Shown here piece by piece: positions 23,063 to 33,287 of a DNA stretch of 64,000 nucleotides. Source of the stretch: Trichobilharzia regenti (taxonomy: Eukaryota; Platyhelminthes; Trematoda; Strigeidida; Schistosomatidae). Below the pieces are notes generated by a model that saw nothing but the letters and a program-made list of their open reading frames with translations, was not told the DNA's origin and searched no databases. The stretch's first letter is position 1. Every line of letters begins with the position of its first letter. Location: assembly GCA_944472135.2 (NCBI GenBank), contig CALYDD020000283.1, forward strand, positions 91,636 through 155,635, written 5' to 3'. The translations under genes and the position numbers were made by a program.

Positions 23063-23618
23063 TATGTATCCACATATATATATTTATGTGTGTGTGTGCA
23101 TGTTGGTCTCTCTTTCTGTTTGCTCGGTTAGTCTGTGACCACTTCACTTGTGTGAACTTGTCTCCTTTAATAATGTGTATTCTCCTTATATTATATTATA
23201 TATAATATGAGTGTTTGTTGACAGTCCGTTGCTTGGTGACATATATCCATATATGTTTGTTGGCATGTCTGCTATATTCGCTATGTATAATTGGATCGAC
23301 ACTCCATTATAATTAGCCATTCATGTTAAGACTGTCTAATGATTTTTCCCACGCTTGTCTGAATTATTTATATATATTCGCATTCACAATTTGTGTGAAC
23401 TACTTTACTTTACAACTACTTGACTTGCTTACCACTTTGGTGTGAGACCATTTATTTTCGTCTCCTTGTGTTTGGACAATAGAAGTATCATCGCAAACCT
23501 AGTGGTCTTCTGATTTCCGCCTTCTCGCGTCAGGACTATTAGTTTCTCGACCAGTCCATAACAATAATTCAGCGACGAGTACATAACAATTTGGCGACGG
23601 GGAAACTAGTACATAACA
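23060..23618 (+). repeat. 3' LTR
   Basis: Follows the purine tract; nearly identical to the 5' LTR in its first 520 bases (differences near acttgtgtgaac and gacttgctt). It ends in a second ACATAACA (23611-23618), directly before the CCTTC duplication. Confidence 0.85.
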
Positions 23619-23624
23619 CCTTCC

Positions 23625-23790
23625 CTTACGTAACTCATATGAATAGACAAAAACTTTTTGGAGTGGTGGCATGTCTCTATATATAACCATCAGACTTCTT
23701 CAAAATGCAGAAGCAATGGCGATTCACTTGCTAAACCCTGAACTCTGCATACAGAAGAAGTTCGTTCAATCACTACACTTGCAATGGACT
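23625..23790 (+). mobile_element. Penelope-like C-terminal scrap
   Basis: Plus frame: RLLQNAEAMAIHLLNPELCI, then QKKFVQSL, the shared PLE C-terminus. The Gypsy-type element integrated just upstream of it. Confidence 0.65.
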
Positions 23791-23802
23791 TAATCTATCT
23801 TA

Positions 23803-24045
23803 ATAATAATAATAATAATTTTTCCTTCACGTTCCCAGTGGAACATAGGGCTTCAAGCTGGAGGCTTGAAGTTTCTGTAGCAGTGTTTATTTTTTACAGG
23901 ATGGGGTTGCTAGCCTCATGTCCAACCTTTCCTCTTTACCAGCTTTATTTCTGGTTTAGCGAGGTAAAGGAGTGCGTCGGCCGGGGTTCGAACCCCGGAC
24001 CATGTGCACGGTCGGCGAACGTCCTAACCGCTATGCCACTGACGC
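23803..24045 (-). mobile_element. Chimeric SINE: SINE-A head with an RTE-type tail
   Basis: Minus strand: head GCGTCAGTGGCATAGCGG..., B box GGTTCGAACCCC and closing CCGACGC as in SINE-A. The tail instead reads TTGAAGCCCTATGTTCCACT followed by GGGAAC, the same as the 3' end of the RTE copy at 27973-28457, and ends in (ATT)n. AATCTATCTTA at 23792-23802 and 24046-24056 is an 11-bp target-site duplication. A fairly young insertion. Confidence 0.85.
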
Positions 24046-24056
24046 AATCTATCTTA

Positions 24057-24550
24057 TTACCTGACAAGTAAATTCTACCTAATCCTTTTCTCTTCTGTCT
24101 TCATTAATATTATTTTGTCTTCTCAATTGTAATAGTTTGCATTTTCAACTTTTTTGTTCTCTACCCCCACCCGATTTAATTTCTACACCTCACTACCACT
24201 GTTATTGACTTGACCAACGCTCAATTTCTAGTTACGTCATCCAACTTAATTGATCAATTTCAGTTCTAATTTAAATGGCATTATTATCTATCCCACTTCT
24301 ACTTAGTCTCTACTTGTAATTGCCTCTGTTGCTATCCTGGTCTAAGTTGAAACATTTTAGTCGATTATATTACGTCATCTAACTTACTAACTAACTCAAT
24401 CTTACTTCAGTTGCTGTCTGATTAACCTTGTTTCTATATTAGATCATTCTTGTATTACCCGATCAATTATCTTAACTTAACAAACCTCATATACACACAC
24501 ACACACAAATAATTATGTATATAAATGCGATTGTGCAGCTATGTGAATGA
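24057..24550. other. AT-rich spacer
   Basis: No motif; an (AC)n run at about 24492-24507. Confidence 0.4.
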
Positions 24551-24554
24551 ATTC

Positions 24555-25140
24555 GCCGTCGAAAAGAGTCTCTTCGCTGAACATCTTCTCTTTTTCATAT
24601 TAACCATCCCTTACTCTCTTCCAACCCATTCAATGTTAGTTGATATCACTGGACGAGGAATGCGATGGTTTTTTTATGCGTAACATGTATCCTAGCCATT
24701 TGAATCGATATAACTCCAAAATCTTTTCGACTGACTTTCACCTTCTTACGTAACATTTTACGCCTAACCTCAGTATTACTCACCATTTTGCACTACTTGA
24801 CCGGAGAGATAAAATGCAAATATCTGTGACTGAAGACAGCTAGTCCCTTCAGATGCTCCACTTTCAATAGCCATATTTCAAAGTCATAAAGGAGGAAAGA
24901 GTGAACTACTGCATAAGTTGGCAGATGTCAAATGATCCTTCTGTATCCGAGCTGAGTTTTCGTCAGAGATAAACCCACTGGCTTTGGCTAATTGAACTTC
25001 CCAAGTATAAGAAGTAGCTACCATGCTTAGTCACTTCAAGCTAGGAGTCATTGTAGTGCAGTCCTGCGAACTGTATAGCAAACATTCAGAGATTTCTGCT
25101 GAAAGTGTTCTGACGACTATGTATTCTGTTAGCATCTTAA
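24555..25140 (-). mobile_element. Heavily decayed RTE LINE (possible)
   Basis: Minus translation has scattered resemblance to the RTE thumb region (GFIS.E.SARIQK...ANL..., then C.Y...E...). Many stops. Weak call. Confidence 0.4.
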
Positions 25141-25574
25141 CTTAGAAGGACTATCGTGCGGTGTACTACTGACAAAAATTATCAACAGTATACAAAATGG
25201 AAATTGATAGGAAGCAGACAAAATTGTAAACAACATTTTAAATCAATGGCTACAGAAGCCGAAACGTTTATTTCTCAAATCTGAATCTTGCTTACGTTGT
25301 GGTCAGGAAATAATTTCAAGTTTTTAACTATCAGAAAATCAATAAACAACCAATCAGAACACTTTATGTGCTGACCTGGCCATCCATAAATGTGGCTGAA
25401 AATGTATCAGAAAGTCTGTTACCATGTCTCTTGTCGTCTGTATATTCTTCTCTGATTTGTAAACAATCCTCAAGTCGACAAAGTCGATTACTATCAAATC
25501 CATTAATACATTTATAATGCATGGAGGATTTAATCATGAGCTGACACCAGTTAGAGAACCACTGGAAAACCTGT

Positions 25575-25624
25575 GAGTACTGGACAGCTGTTTCGTCCTG
25601 GTTTGGGACTCTTCAGCAGTACGC
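25575..25624 (-). ncRNA. Hammerhead ribozyme, array unit 1
   Basis: Helix I GTACTG/CAGTAC, CTGAAGA core, helix II GTCC/GGAC, GAAA, helix III ACA/UGU with a two-base loop, GUC before the cleavage point. All core positions fit the type I hammerhead. Confidence 0.8.
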
Positions 25625-25979
25625 ATCCACCACCACAGTTCGAACCCAGGACCTTCTGGTTACAAGGCGAGCTCGTAGACCATTGAGCCACTGGGACCCG
25701 ATCCAATGGTTCTTGAATTCTAACTTTTGCCAATTCACGACACAGCGCGACCACTTCGCAATGTCTTCTTCGATGAGTTACTGCCTCATCTTCAACCTGC
25801 TGTACCCTACTGGTCATGGCTTCCCATTAGAACCCCAGGTTAACTGCCTGAATAGGGCCAGTCACTAGTGAGCATCAGATTGATTTTCAAGTATCGGTTT
25901 TGTAGGGATTTTGTTTGATTGCATGGAGGATTTAATCATGAGCTGACATCAGTTAGAAAACCACTGGAAAACCAGCAGG

Positions 25980-26029
25980 GAGTACTGGACAGCCGTTTCG
26001 TCCTAGTTTGGGACTCCTCAGAAGTACGC
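25980..26029 (-). ncRNA. Hammerhead ribozyme, array unit 2
   Basis: Core CTGAGGA (position 7 is free), helix II GTCC/GGAC, GAAA, GUC. Helix I has one mismatch next to the core. Confidence 0.75.
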
Positions 26030-26381
26030 ATCCACCACCACAGTTCGAACCCAGGACCTTCTGGTTACAAGGCGAGCTCGTAGACCATTGAGCCACTGGG
26101 ACCCGATCCAATGGTTCTTGAATTCTAACTTCTGCCAATTCACGACACAGCGCGACCACTTCGCAATGTCTTCTTCGATGAGTTACTGCCTCATCTTCAA
26201 CCTGCTGTACCCTACTGGTCATGGCTTCCCATTAGAACCCCAGGTTAACTGCCTGAATAGGGCCAGTCACTAGTGAGCATCAGATTGATTTTCAAGTATC
26301 GGTTTTGTAGGGATTTTGTTTGATTGCATGGAGGATTTAATCATGAGCTGACATCAGTTAGAGAACCACTGGAAAACCTGG

Positions 26382-26431
26382 GAGTACTGGACAGCCGTTT
26401 CGTCCTAGTTTGGGACTCCTCAGAAGTACGC
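26382..26431 (-). ncRNA. Hammerhead ribozyme, array unit 3
   Basis: Same sequence type as unit 2 (CTGAGGA, GAAA, GUC). Confidence 0.75.
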
Positions 26432-26559
26432 ATCCACCACCACAGTTCGAACCCAGGACTTTCTGGTTACAAGGCGAGCTTGTAGACCATTCGTCAGCCT
26501 TTGAATTCTAACTTCTGCCACTTTTCATTATTGTCGGCGAGTATTTGTCCTCACACCCG

Positions 26560-26700
26560 ACCTGCTGTACTCTAGAACCAAAAAGCTGTCCAGTACTCCT
26601 AGCTGGTTTTTGAATGTTTCTCTAACCAATGTCAGCTCATCATGATGAAATCCTGTCACCCAATGAAACAATAAATCCCTACAAATCAATACTTGAATTT
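26560..26700 (+). mobile_element. SINE-B 3' end, opposite to the array
   Basis: Starts within the hammerhead 3' half (agctgtccagtactcc) and runs to the tail (ccctacaaatcaatacttga). It faces the minus array, so the locus ends as an inverted arrangement. Confidence 0.7.
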
Positions 26701-26704
26701 TATT

Positions 26705-27600
26705 GGAGATATTGAGCATCTCTACTATTGGAGGCTATTCATTCAGTTGTCAGCATCACTTGTTGGCATATAATCAATCAATATCTAAAAGAAAAATGAT
26801 CATAACACACATACACACACGCACACACTTTCAATTCTGTGCCATACAAAGCTACCTAATTTTTTGCACATACTCACAATGCGATCATATGATGATATAA
26901 TTACTGAGTATAGCAATAAATAAGATGACGTCAGACGTTTCACATGAGCACATAAACGTGCGCACCTATACATACAATGCTTAAACTGAAGGAGTGAGGG
27001 GGGTGAGAGGAAACTTTACTAAATAACCTAAAATAACAGAATCATTGTAAAGTCATCCGCCAAAATTCCCGCCACTACCAAATAATATGCAATTAAAACA
27101 AAATGAATGAAACGCAATTTTTGTCTTTCTGTTGAGTCTATCTAAACAAAATCAATCATATGATTGTAATGTGTGTAGCGTGTAAAAGTTTGACAGAAAC
27201 AAAAGATAAATAAAGAAAAAAGTAGAGAAAGCTGTTTACTCTCCATGAATGGAAATTTTGTTACAAAAAAACACCATGAGACATTTTTGTGACATTTTAC
27301 TTTAGAATAACAGAAAACACGAGGTATTTTTTGTTTTGTCATTTATGTGTGTAGATCAAAGTAACCCAGTAAAAGCAACACACATACACGTACACACACA
27401 AGCACGCGCTCAAATCAAATGGAATTTTTGATTTTGATGTCAAATTCATTAAAGTTCTACTTTCCATTAATGCTCAATAGTCAATATCATGCACAGTTAT
27501 TCAGTCAGTTTTTTTAAATAGTTTTAAATAAACAGTAAGAAATTGAAGGAGAATAGACGACTGGAACAAGCATAAATATGCTTAACACAACTAATATGAA
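26705..27600. other. Unassigned spacer with CA-rich stretches
   Basis: acacac-rich segments at about 26800-26830 and 27380-27410; no coding or repeat family recognised. Confidence 0.35.
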
Positions 27601-27629
27601 TTCAAAAGTTACTTGATGGATAGTGACTA

Positions 27630-27692
27630 GTAGTGGAATCTGAGGTGCGCATTTCGTCCCGTTTGGGACTCGTCAGTCAGTGGATGTATCTC
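27630..27692 (-). ncRNA. Hammerhead motif, reversed half
   Basis: Minus strand: CTGACGA, helix II GTCCC/GGGAC, GAAA, then ATGCGCAC and a helix I strand that pairs poorly. Confidence 0.65.
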
Positions 27693-27723
27693 GGTGCGGA
27701 GGACATTATAATTCCCTGAGGAA

Positions 27724-27792
27724 TACAGGCTCATCCAGCTGGCTGACGAGTCCCAAATAGGATGAAATGTGCATCTTGGTGGATTTCACTAC
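27724..27792 (+). ncRNA. Hammerhead motif, forward half
   Basis: CTGACGA, helix II GTCC/GGAT (one wobble), GAAA, short helix III, AUC, then TTGGTGGATTTCAC. Confidence 0.7.
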
Positions 27793-27972
27793 TAGTCACC
27801 ATCAACCAACTGACTTTGAGTTGCATGATCAGACATCGTCGAAGCCTCTGCACAAGGAGACGTCGATATGTCAACCATGAGACCGAGCACGTCGGTTCAA
27901 TCAATCTACGGGAAGATCTAAAATTGAATCAAATTATACGAATTCAATTGAGCGGGAGTATTCATTCAGACA

Positions 27973-28457
27973 ATTAATTACCTGCAATTACAAACGTAAA
28001 GTCAGTTCTTGTATACGGATCAGAAACTTGGCGGGTCACAAAGAATATTTCCAAAAGGCTGCAGACCTTTATTAACAACTGTCTTCGCTCAATACTGAAG
28101 ATCAGATGGCCGGAAAGAATCACCAACAAGGAATTATGGGAACAAATAAAGCAAAAACCAATCGCCAACCAACAAACATGCAGGAGAAAGTGGAGATGGA
28201 TAGGACACTCGCTGAGGAGACCGCTGGGTGACATCGCGCGTCAAGCCCTCGAGTGGAACCCGAAAGCGAAGCGGCGTGTGGGACGTCGGTGCAAGGGTGA
28301 CATGGAGGAGATCGTGTGAAGAGGAGTTGAAAGAATATGGATTAACATGGATGCAGGCGAAAAGTATAGCAGAAGACAGAAGAAAATGGAGACGTGCAGT
28401 TGAAGCCCTATGTTCCACTAGGAACCCAAGGGAGCAATAATAATAAATAATAAATAA
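27973..28457 (+). mobile_element. RTE LINE C-terminus, 5'-truncated insertion
   Basis: Best preserved RTE end: [20 protein letters not shown], then IRWPERITNKELWE, RRKWRWIGHSLRRPLGDIAR, a frame slip, and the 3' hairpin GTTCC ACTA GGAAC with a TAA-rich tail. ATTCATTCAGACA at 27960-27972 and 28458-28470 is a 13-bp target-site duplication. Confidence 0.9.
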
Positions 28458-28470
28458 ATTCATTCAGACA

Positions 28471-28672
28471 TCTATGGAAAATCAGAATGATTGAGCACTG
28501 AATATCCTTTTCGATAATTTCCTACTCTCCTGGCTTTACAATTATATATACATATGTTTATATACATAGAATATTCTAGATTAGTAGTCAATAACAATAT
28601 TAGTGTTTTTTTAAATAATATCGATTTGTTAAATAAGACTACCATGGAATTACAGTTCATTTAAGATGCTTA

Positions 28673-28711
<39 letters not shown>

Positions 28712-28939
28712 GGTATAATAGCAGATAGAATATCAACTAAAATTAAGGAAATTTATACAAAAAATTGAGGATCATTCAAACCTAGATGGCCGAAGTAAGG
28801 ACAATCTCTGAGGCAGATCATTTTGAACACATAAATTAGGCTTCTTAATGTGGATTTCAACAGCCAGCTGCAGCAATATGTAGTAGACGAACTGTCAAGG
28901 CGAAGTTAAGATTTGTTAGTAATGTAGTTTAATGATTTG
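28471..28939. other. Spacer with (AAT)n microsatellite
   Basis: (AAT)n at about 28673-28711. A tRNA-like phrase (cctagatggccgaagtaagg, 28780-28799) has no B box and is not called. Confidence 0.4.
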
Positions 28940-29975
28940 AAAGCTACTCCTCCAAATGCCAAACAGTCAATTTCACCTTAAGCCACAAATCTGACCTAAA
29001 CAAACTGGTGGTTAGCACTCACGAGGTCTGCAACATAGATAATGGCACTGAAATTGAAACCAAGTCGGAAATTAAATACCTAAGCGTCATTCTATCTGCT
29101 GATCTTTCCTTACTGGTAGTCTCATATCTCGATGATTTCGTAGAAAATATTCCGTCTTACTTACCTTCTACATCAAGAAGTTATGACACTTTCTGGTATA
29201 ACCCACCACTTACTTACTTTTACGGTTCGTTAACTCCCATATTCTGCATATTATTCTCTATTGTTCCCCGCTAGTTTTTCCAGGCTGGCTACTGAAGAAA
29301 GACTATACCTTAATACGCATGTTAAAGGTTAAAGGTTGTCAGCAGGGTAAGCCACAGGATGACATTTAACCAGCTTGTTAACATTCTGATTGACAGTCAC
29401 ATGGACTCATGTGAAAAATGGGATAAATCCATTCCATCTATCTATCTAACTCACACCACCCTTTTCATTCACTCACAACTCTCCCCTTGTATCTATCTCA
29501 TCAGGCAGGCAGGCAGACCACAAGCCTATATAGGAAACTATTTGCTCGCACTAGCAAGTACAAAAACTCATCCATACCCTACTTGGTTGGCTCGTGTTCT
29601 GTGCGATAAAGAAAGCATTAGGCGTGAAACCTTTAGCTTATTAAATAGTCAGTGGAGCAACTGGATCTCGTCTTTCCAACTCCTCATATCATTTATAGGT
29701 ACAACATTTTCTTTCTTTCTTTTTCTTTTCTCTCTCTTTTTTCTGTTATGTGCTCCTTTGTTTCTTTCTCCTAGCACCTTCAAACACTCTGCTCAATTTC
29801 GGCTTCGCTACCGACATGCAAATATGTTGTTGTCAAAACTGACTCAGATTACCCTTAATCTATGTAGAATTTTATTAATTGTTAATGTGCTAACTGGATG
29901 CAATACTGTAGTAAAATGCTGAGAATTCCATTCTGTATCGCAAGTACTGTTTTGGAATTAAGCTATTATCATTCA
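28940..29975 (+). mobile_element. CR1-type LINE 'X', RT thumb to 3' end
   Basis: Frames read CQTVNFTL.HKSDLNKLV, IKYLSVILSADLSLLV, then (shifted) VNILIDSHMDSCEKW, LSPCIYLIRQAGRPQAYIGN, TWLARVLCDKESIRRE, as in CR1 C-termini. The 3' end is a hairpin, GCT (29918-29920) GAG AATTCCA ... TGGAATT A AGC (29961-29963), then CATT repeats. Other copies: 30896-31840, 33288-34680, 62935-64000. Confidence 0.8.
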
Positions 29976-30284
29976 TTCATTCAATCTTATGTTCTGTATC
30001 CACAAGATGAGATAGAATAGCGGTACGAATGGATTTTGTTTGTTGTCCCCCTCCTGAACCACTGTTCAGGATGATGTTTGGAAATTTGACGAGAAACACG
30101 CCTTATTATACGACCTATCTAACTGGCTCACTCCATAGGAACAATTAAATTGGTAGACACATATGGAAGAGGCGAAATTAAGCAGTTTGTCTTTTACTCC
30201 CGAATGCAAAATTCGGATTGTTCAGCAGCATGGAATTCTCTTTTTTCACCACCGCATTCTTTGGGCATTGTGTTAATATTCTAC
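29976..30284. other. Unassigned, probably PLE 3' flank
   Basis: No clear motif; continues into the minus-strand PLE fragment. Confidence 0.3.
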
Positions 30285-30560
30285 TGATGTTATCCCCGAG
30301 GAATTGAAGTTTGAAGAATAAGACTTACCTTTTTCAGAACTGTTGGTACCTTGAGCTGGCTTGATTTCTGATTCATATTCTTATCAACGAACTTTTTTGG
30401 ATAACCGTTTTCACTTAGCAACTGTTTAATACTATTAAGTTCTTCACTAAGACATTCATTCGGGCAGATTGCTATTGCTCCGTGGTGGACCAAGCACAAA
30501 ATCAGATTGGGTTTGTATTTTGGGGTCACAAATTCAATTGTCAATGAATGTCTTGAATGT
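30285..30560 (-). mobile_element. Penelope-like RT/linker fragment
   Basis: Minus frame: HHGAIAICPNECLSEELNSI, then LLSENGYPKKFVDKNM. The short-helix, 'ENGYP..FVD' phrase is the PLE post-RT region also seen at 54567-54620. Confidence 0.7.
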
Positions 30561-30895
30561 TAAATGTATATAAGAAAATCTAGATAGTTGAATGTAATCG
30601 ATATTAAAGACGTGTAGATGTAGGTAAACTGCTTCTTACTGCCACTCCTCCCCAGGGTGTATCTGTCATCCTGACGTGCAGTTGAAGATGTTACTAGTGT
30701 GCTGTTTGGGCCGCGATTGAAGCGCACCCCAGCCCCCCCTATCATCAAACCTGCACCTGTAGGACTCTCGATGGTGCTTATACCGATTTCTGTTTAGTGT
30801 ACTATCCGTCGATCTGCAATTACCAATTGGTGTATTCTTGTCAATAATAAACGGAAAAGAAACTAACTTATGACTAACCATCGACAACATTCAAA
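30561..30895. other. Unassigned
   Basis: A C-rich run (ccagcccccc) at about 30729; no family recognised. Confidence 0.3.
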
Positions 30896-31840
30896 CAATA
30901 TACATAAAATCTACGGAAGCCCTACGAAGATTGTAACACCTCCTCTTACAGTACATAAACTCTTGCATCCTACCTATTTTTCTTTATTGTTCATCCTTAT
31001 CCTTTCCTGGTCTCCTTAAAAAGGACTATGTCACAATTCGTAGAATGCTGAAGACTGTCAGTCAGTAGGGTGAGTGGTGGTGTCCCAGTGGATCACATAC
31101 TTAATGTTGTTATCGATAGGCACTTGACTTCGTGCAATAAATTTGGTAGAGGGATTTTGTCTGACTTGGAGCATCCACTACAGCATCCTCAACTTTCACC
31201 TTGCATCTCCTCAGGTAGAACAAGGAGTAACTTCAGAAAACTGTATGCTCGCACGTCTTAGTATAAGAAGTCTATGATACCATACTTGGCACGTATTTTA
31301 TGTGATGAAAATAGTATCAGGCAAGAAATAACTAACCTTTTTCCATCTAGTAAATAAACAATTTCCGCCATCCATCCTTATATACTTTCAAGTTTTACTT
31401 TTATTCTTCTATTATATTTATGGTCCTGTTACTTTTCTGTTTTACTCTCATAATTGCAAACACCAACTTATCTCTATGACTTCTGTAATCTTTGTTTTGT
31501 CCCACACCGTATCATGTAGAAAGATTATTATATTCAATATTTTTAAACATGTTAGGATTTCTTTACCACATTGCCAATACTGTGTGAAACAAGCCGACGG
31601 CAATTTTCACTTTTATTATTATTATTACCTTAGCTGTTATCATTATTATTACTATTTCCATTTTATATGCTGCATGATTTTGACATTACCCACCCCTATT
31701 GTAAATGTGGAAAATTTTCTGTGTGATTAATTTTTATTTATAATTTGAGGAAATTAGATGCAATATTGTGATTAATGCTGAAAATTCCATTCTGTATCAC
31801 AAGTACTGTTTTTGGAATAAAGTAAATTATTATTATTATT
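30896..31840 (+). mobile_element. CR1-type LINE 'X' relative, C-terminus and 3' UTR
   Basis: Reads LKKDYVTIRRMLKTVS (frame-shifted), SGGVPVDHILNVVIDRHLTS, ISSGRTRSNFRKLYARTS and MIPYLARILCDENSIRQEIT, a different subfamily from 28940-29975. The 3' end gctgaaaattccattctgta...tggaataaag keeps the same terminal hairpin and ends in (ATT)n. Confidence 0.8.
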
Positions 31841-31904
31841 ACTACCAAGTAAACTGTGGGATTTGTCAAATAAATTACAATTATATCTCAGTATTTAGCT
31901 GTGT

Positions 31905-32280
31905 TCACTGAGCTGGTTGGTTTAATTGCGGGGCTTTCGTCATCCTCCTTCGCGACAACATCGCTCCAGCGCAAGCTATAGACCGAATTTATCAGCTGCT
32001 AAAAAGTAAATCACCACATGAAAAAAAGTTCAGATTTTCAAGTCTGTCAATAAAAATGACTCACACAGATGTAAATCGACTACCAGTCACGAAGATGGTT
32101 GCTGACAGGAGACACAATTCTATCATCATTTATGGAGAATTTAAATCAGTTCATTTTAATGCTAAAATTTGCTCTGAAGCTATGTTGTCGGGAAAGCGGA
32201 CGACGGAAGCTTCTCAATTAAATCACCCAGTCAGTTCAGAAAACACCACTAATTGCACATCATCCACTTGAGGTAAAAAT
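31905..32280. mobile_element. Penelope-like 3' end with inverted terminal segment
   Basis: 31905-31970 is the reverse of the terminal motif (ggctttcgtcatcc...gcgc), followed in plus by IDRIYQLLKSKS (31978-32015), the PLE C-terminus seen at 55130-55160. A degenerate hammerhead-like motif lies at 32170-32215 (CTGAAGC..., GACGGAAG), like 55431-55475. Confidence 0.6.
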
Positions 32281-32289
32281 CTTTTCTAG

Positions 32290-33060
32290 ATGGTTTTACC
32301 TGTGTACTGTTCCATAGTTACAGGTCAGGTTAAATGATCAACGCAAAGGTGTATGGAGAGTTGACTACTCCATCCACAACACAATGGTCAGTGGCACCCC
32401 CCAAGTCACTAGCGGAGCACCCATATCTCAGGGACACATGCGCACTGAAGCTAGCCTATCTTGACTCATGGACACGGATCTAGATCTCCAACCCACACCC
32501 CACTGCATAAGACATCACTTCAGACTGGCCTCAGCTGACAGTTGCCATACTGCGCCTCGCGATTGGGATTACGAGTCCTTCACTGCCACCCACTAACCAT
32601 TTGGTATTGGCCCTGGTCCTCTCATTAGAAATCCACAGATCTTCACACCTCCAATGTCTCGTACACCGCATAGAGCCTAAGGTTGGCACAGCTGCTTCAT
32701 TAAGACTGAATAACCAGACGCGAGTGTTGTCTCATGCTTGCGACAGGTCTTTGCTAAGTCTCGGGTGCCGTCTTGATAAGCCCCACCCAGCGGTCACCAG
32801 GGGGAGGCGCCTGTCACATGTAACTATATCCCTGTCCCGCCATTACCCGTGCCCGGGTGAGCTTCTTCACGTTGATACTCAGAGCACTGGGCGGAACAAA
32901 ATAACCAAATTGAGGCTTTGGCAAAGGAAGTCAATATTGGAAAGCACACACGATGGTCAAAGATTTTCACATCTCGAACAGCATGCAAGGCCTCCATGCT
33001 AAGCGAAGGACAATAAGAAGCCAAGCATTTGGCTACCTTACGAGAGTCATAGTTACTCTC
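32290..33060. other. GC-rich unclassified segment
   Basis: Clearly richer in G and C than the rest of the window, with CCCACC/GGGGG clusters. No frame longer than 133 codons and no known protein motif on either strand. Confidence 0.4.
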
Positions 33061-33287
33061 AAATCATCCACCTGAACTACAAATCTTTTCTATTATTTTA
33101 TAAGTCCGACTAATTAAGTAAGTTCCCTTCTTGATGTATACTTTAAAGAAGTTTTGTTAACAAGTCACATCAGTATTCGACGTTATTGACACTCTGCTAC
33201 ACCCTGAAGAAACAGTATACGACTTTTTACATTATGATAAAGTCCTTAGTTTTTTAACAAGTGGACATATTATTAGTGATTAATAAT

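Larger units (their letters stand above)
20941..23618 (+). mobile_element. Gypsy-type LTR retrotransposon, internally deleted (gag-protease only)
   Basis: LTRs 20941-21500 and 23060-23618 (about 560 bp) start TGATATGT and differ at only a few places, so the insertion is young. A purine tract AAAAGGGGAGG (23049-23059) lies directly before the 3' LTR. CCTTC at 20936-20940 and 23619-23623 is a 5-bp target-site duplication. The internal part is only about 1.56 kb: gag, zinc knuckles and protease, with no RT, RNase H or integrase. It is non-autonomous and would need proteins from a complete relative. Confidence 0.9.
25519..26500 (-). mobile_element. SINE-B tandem array, head-to-tail units of 402-405 bp
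   Basis: The phrase gcatggaggatttaatcat begins units at 25519, 25921 and 26326. Each minus-strand unit reads upstream domain, tRNA-like head (CAGTGGCTCAATGGTCTACG, B box GGTTCGAAC), hammerhead, 3' tail. Units 1 and 2 are nearly identical; unit 3 is broken near 26490. Tandem copies of a hammerhead unit are what self-cleaving satellite or retrozyme RNAs would give. Confidence 0.85.
27625..27940. mobile_element. SINE-C with inverted 5' hammerhead
   Basis: A reversed hammerhead segment (27630-27692) is joined to a forward hammerhead plus 3' domain (27724-27940, ending cggttcaatcaatctacggg...aaattgaat). GAATTCAA lies on both sides, a possible 8-bp target-site duplication. The same reversed/forward layout recurs at 42965-43270 and 45575-45745. 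Confidence 0.75.

Noticed and set aside
25519..26500. CRISPR-like array
   Set aside because: Units are about 400 bp, contiguous and nearly identical, with no short repeat/variable spacer structure, and the DNA is eukaryotic.
28782..28830. tRNA-Leu/Ser-like A box with a possible SINE
   Set aside because: No B box and no repeat partner beyond a weak likeness at 47557.
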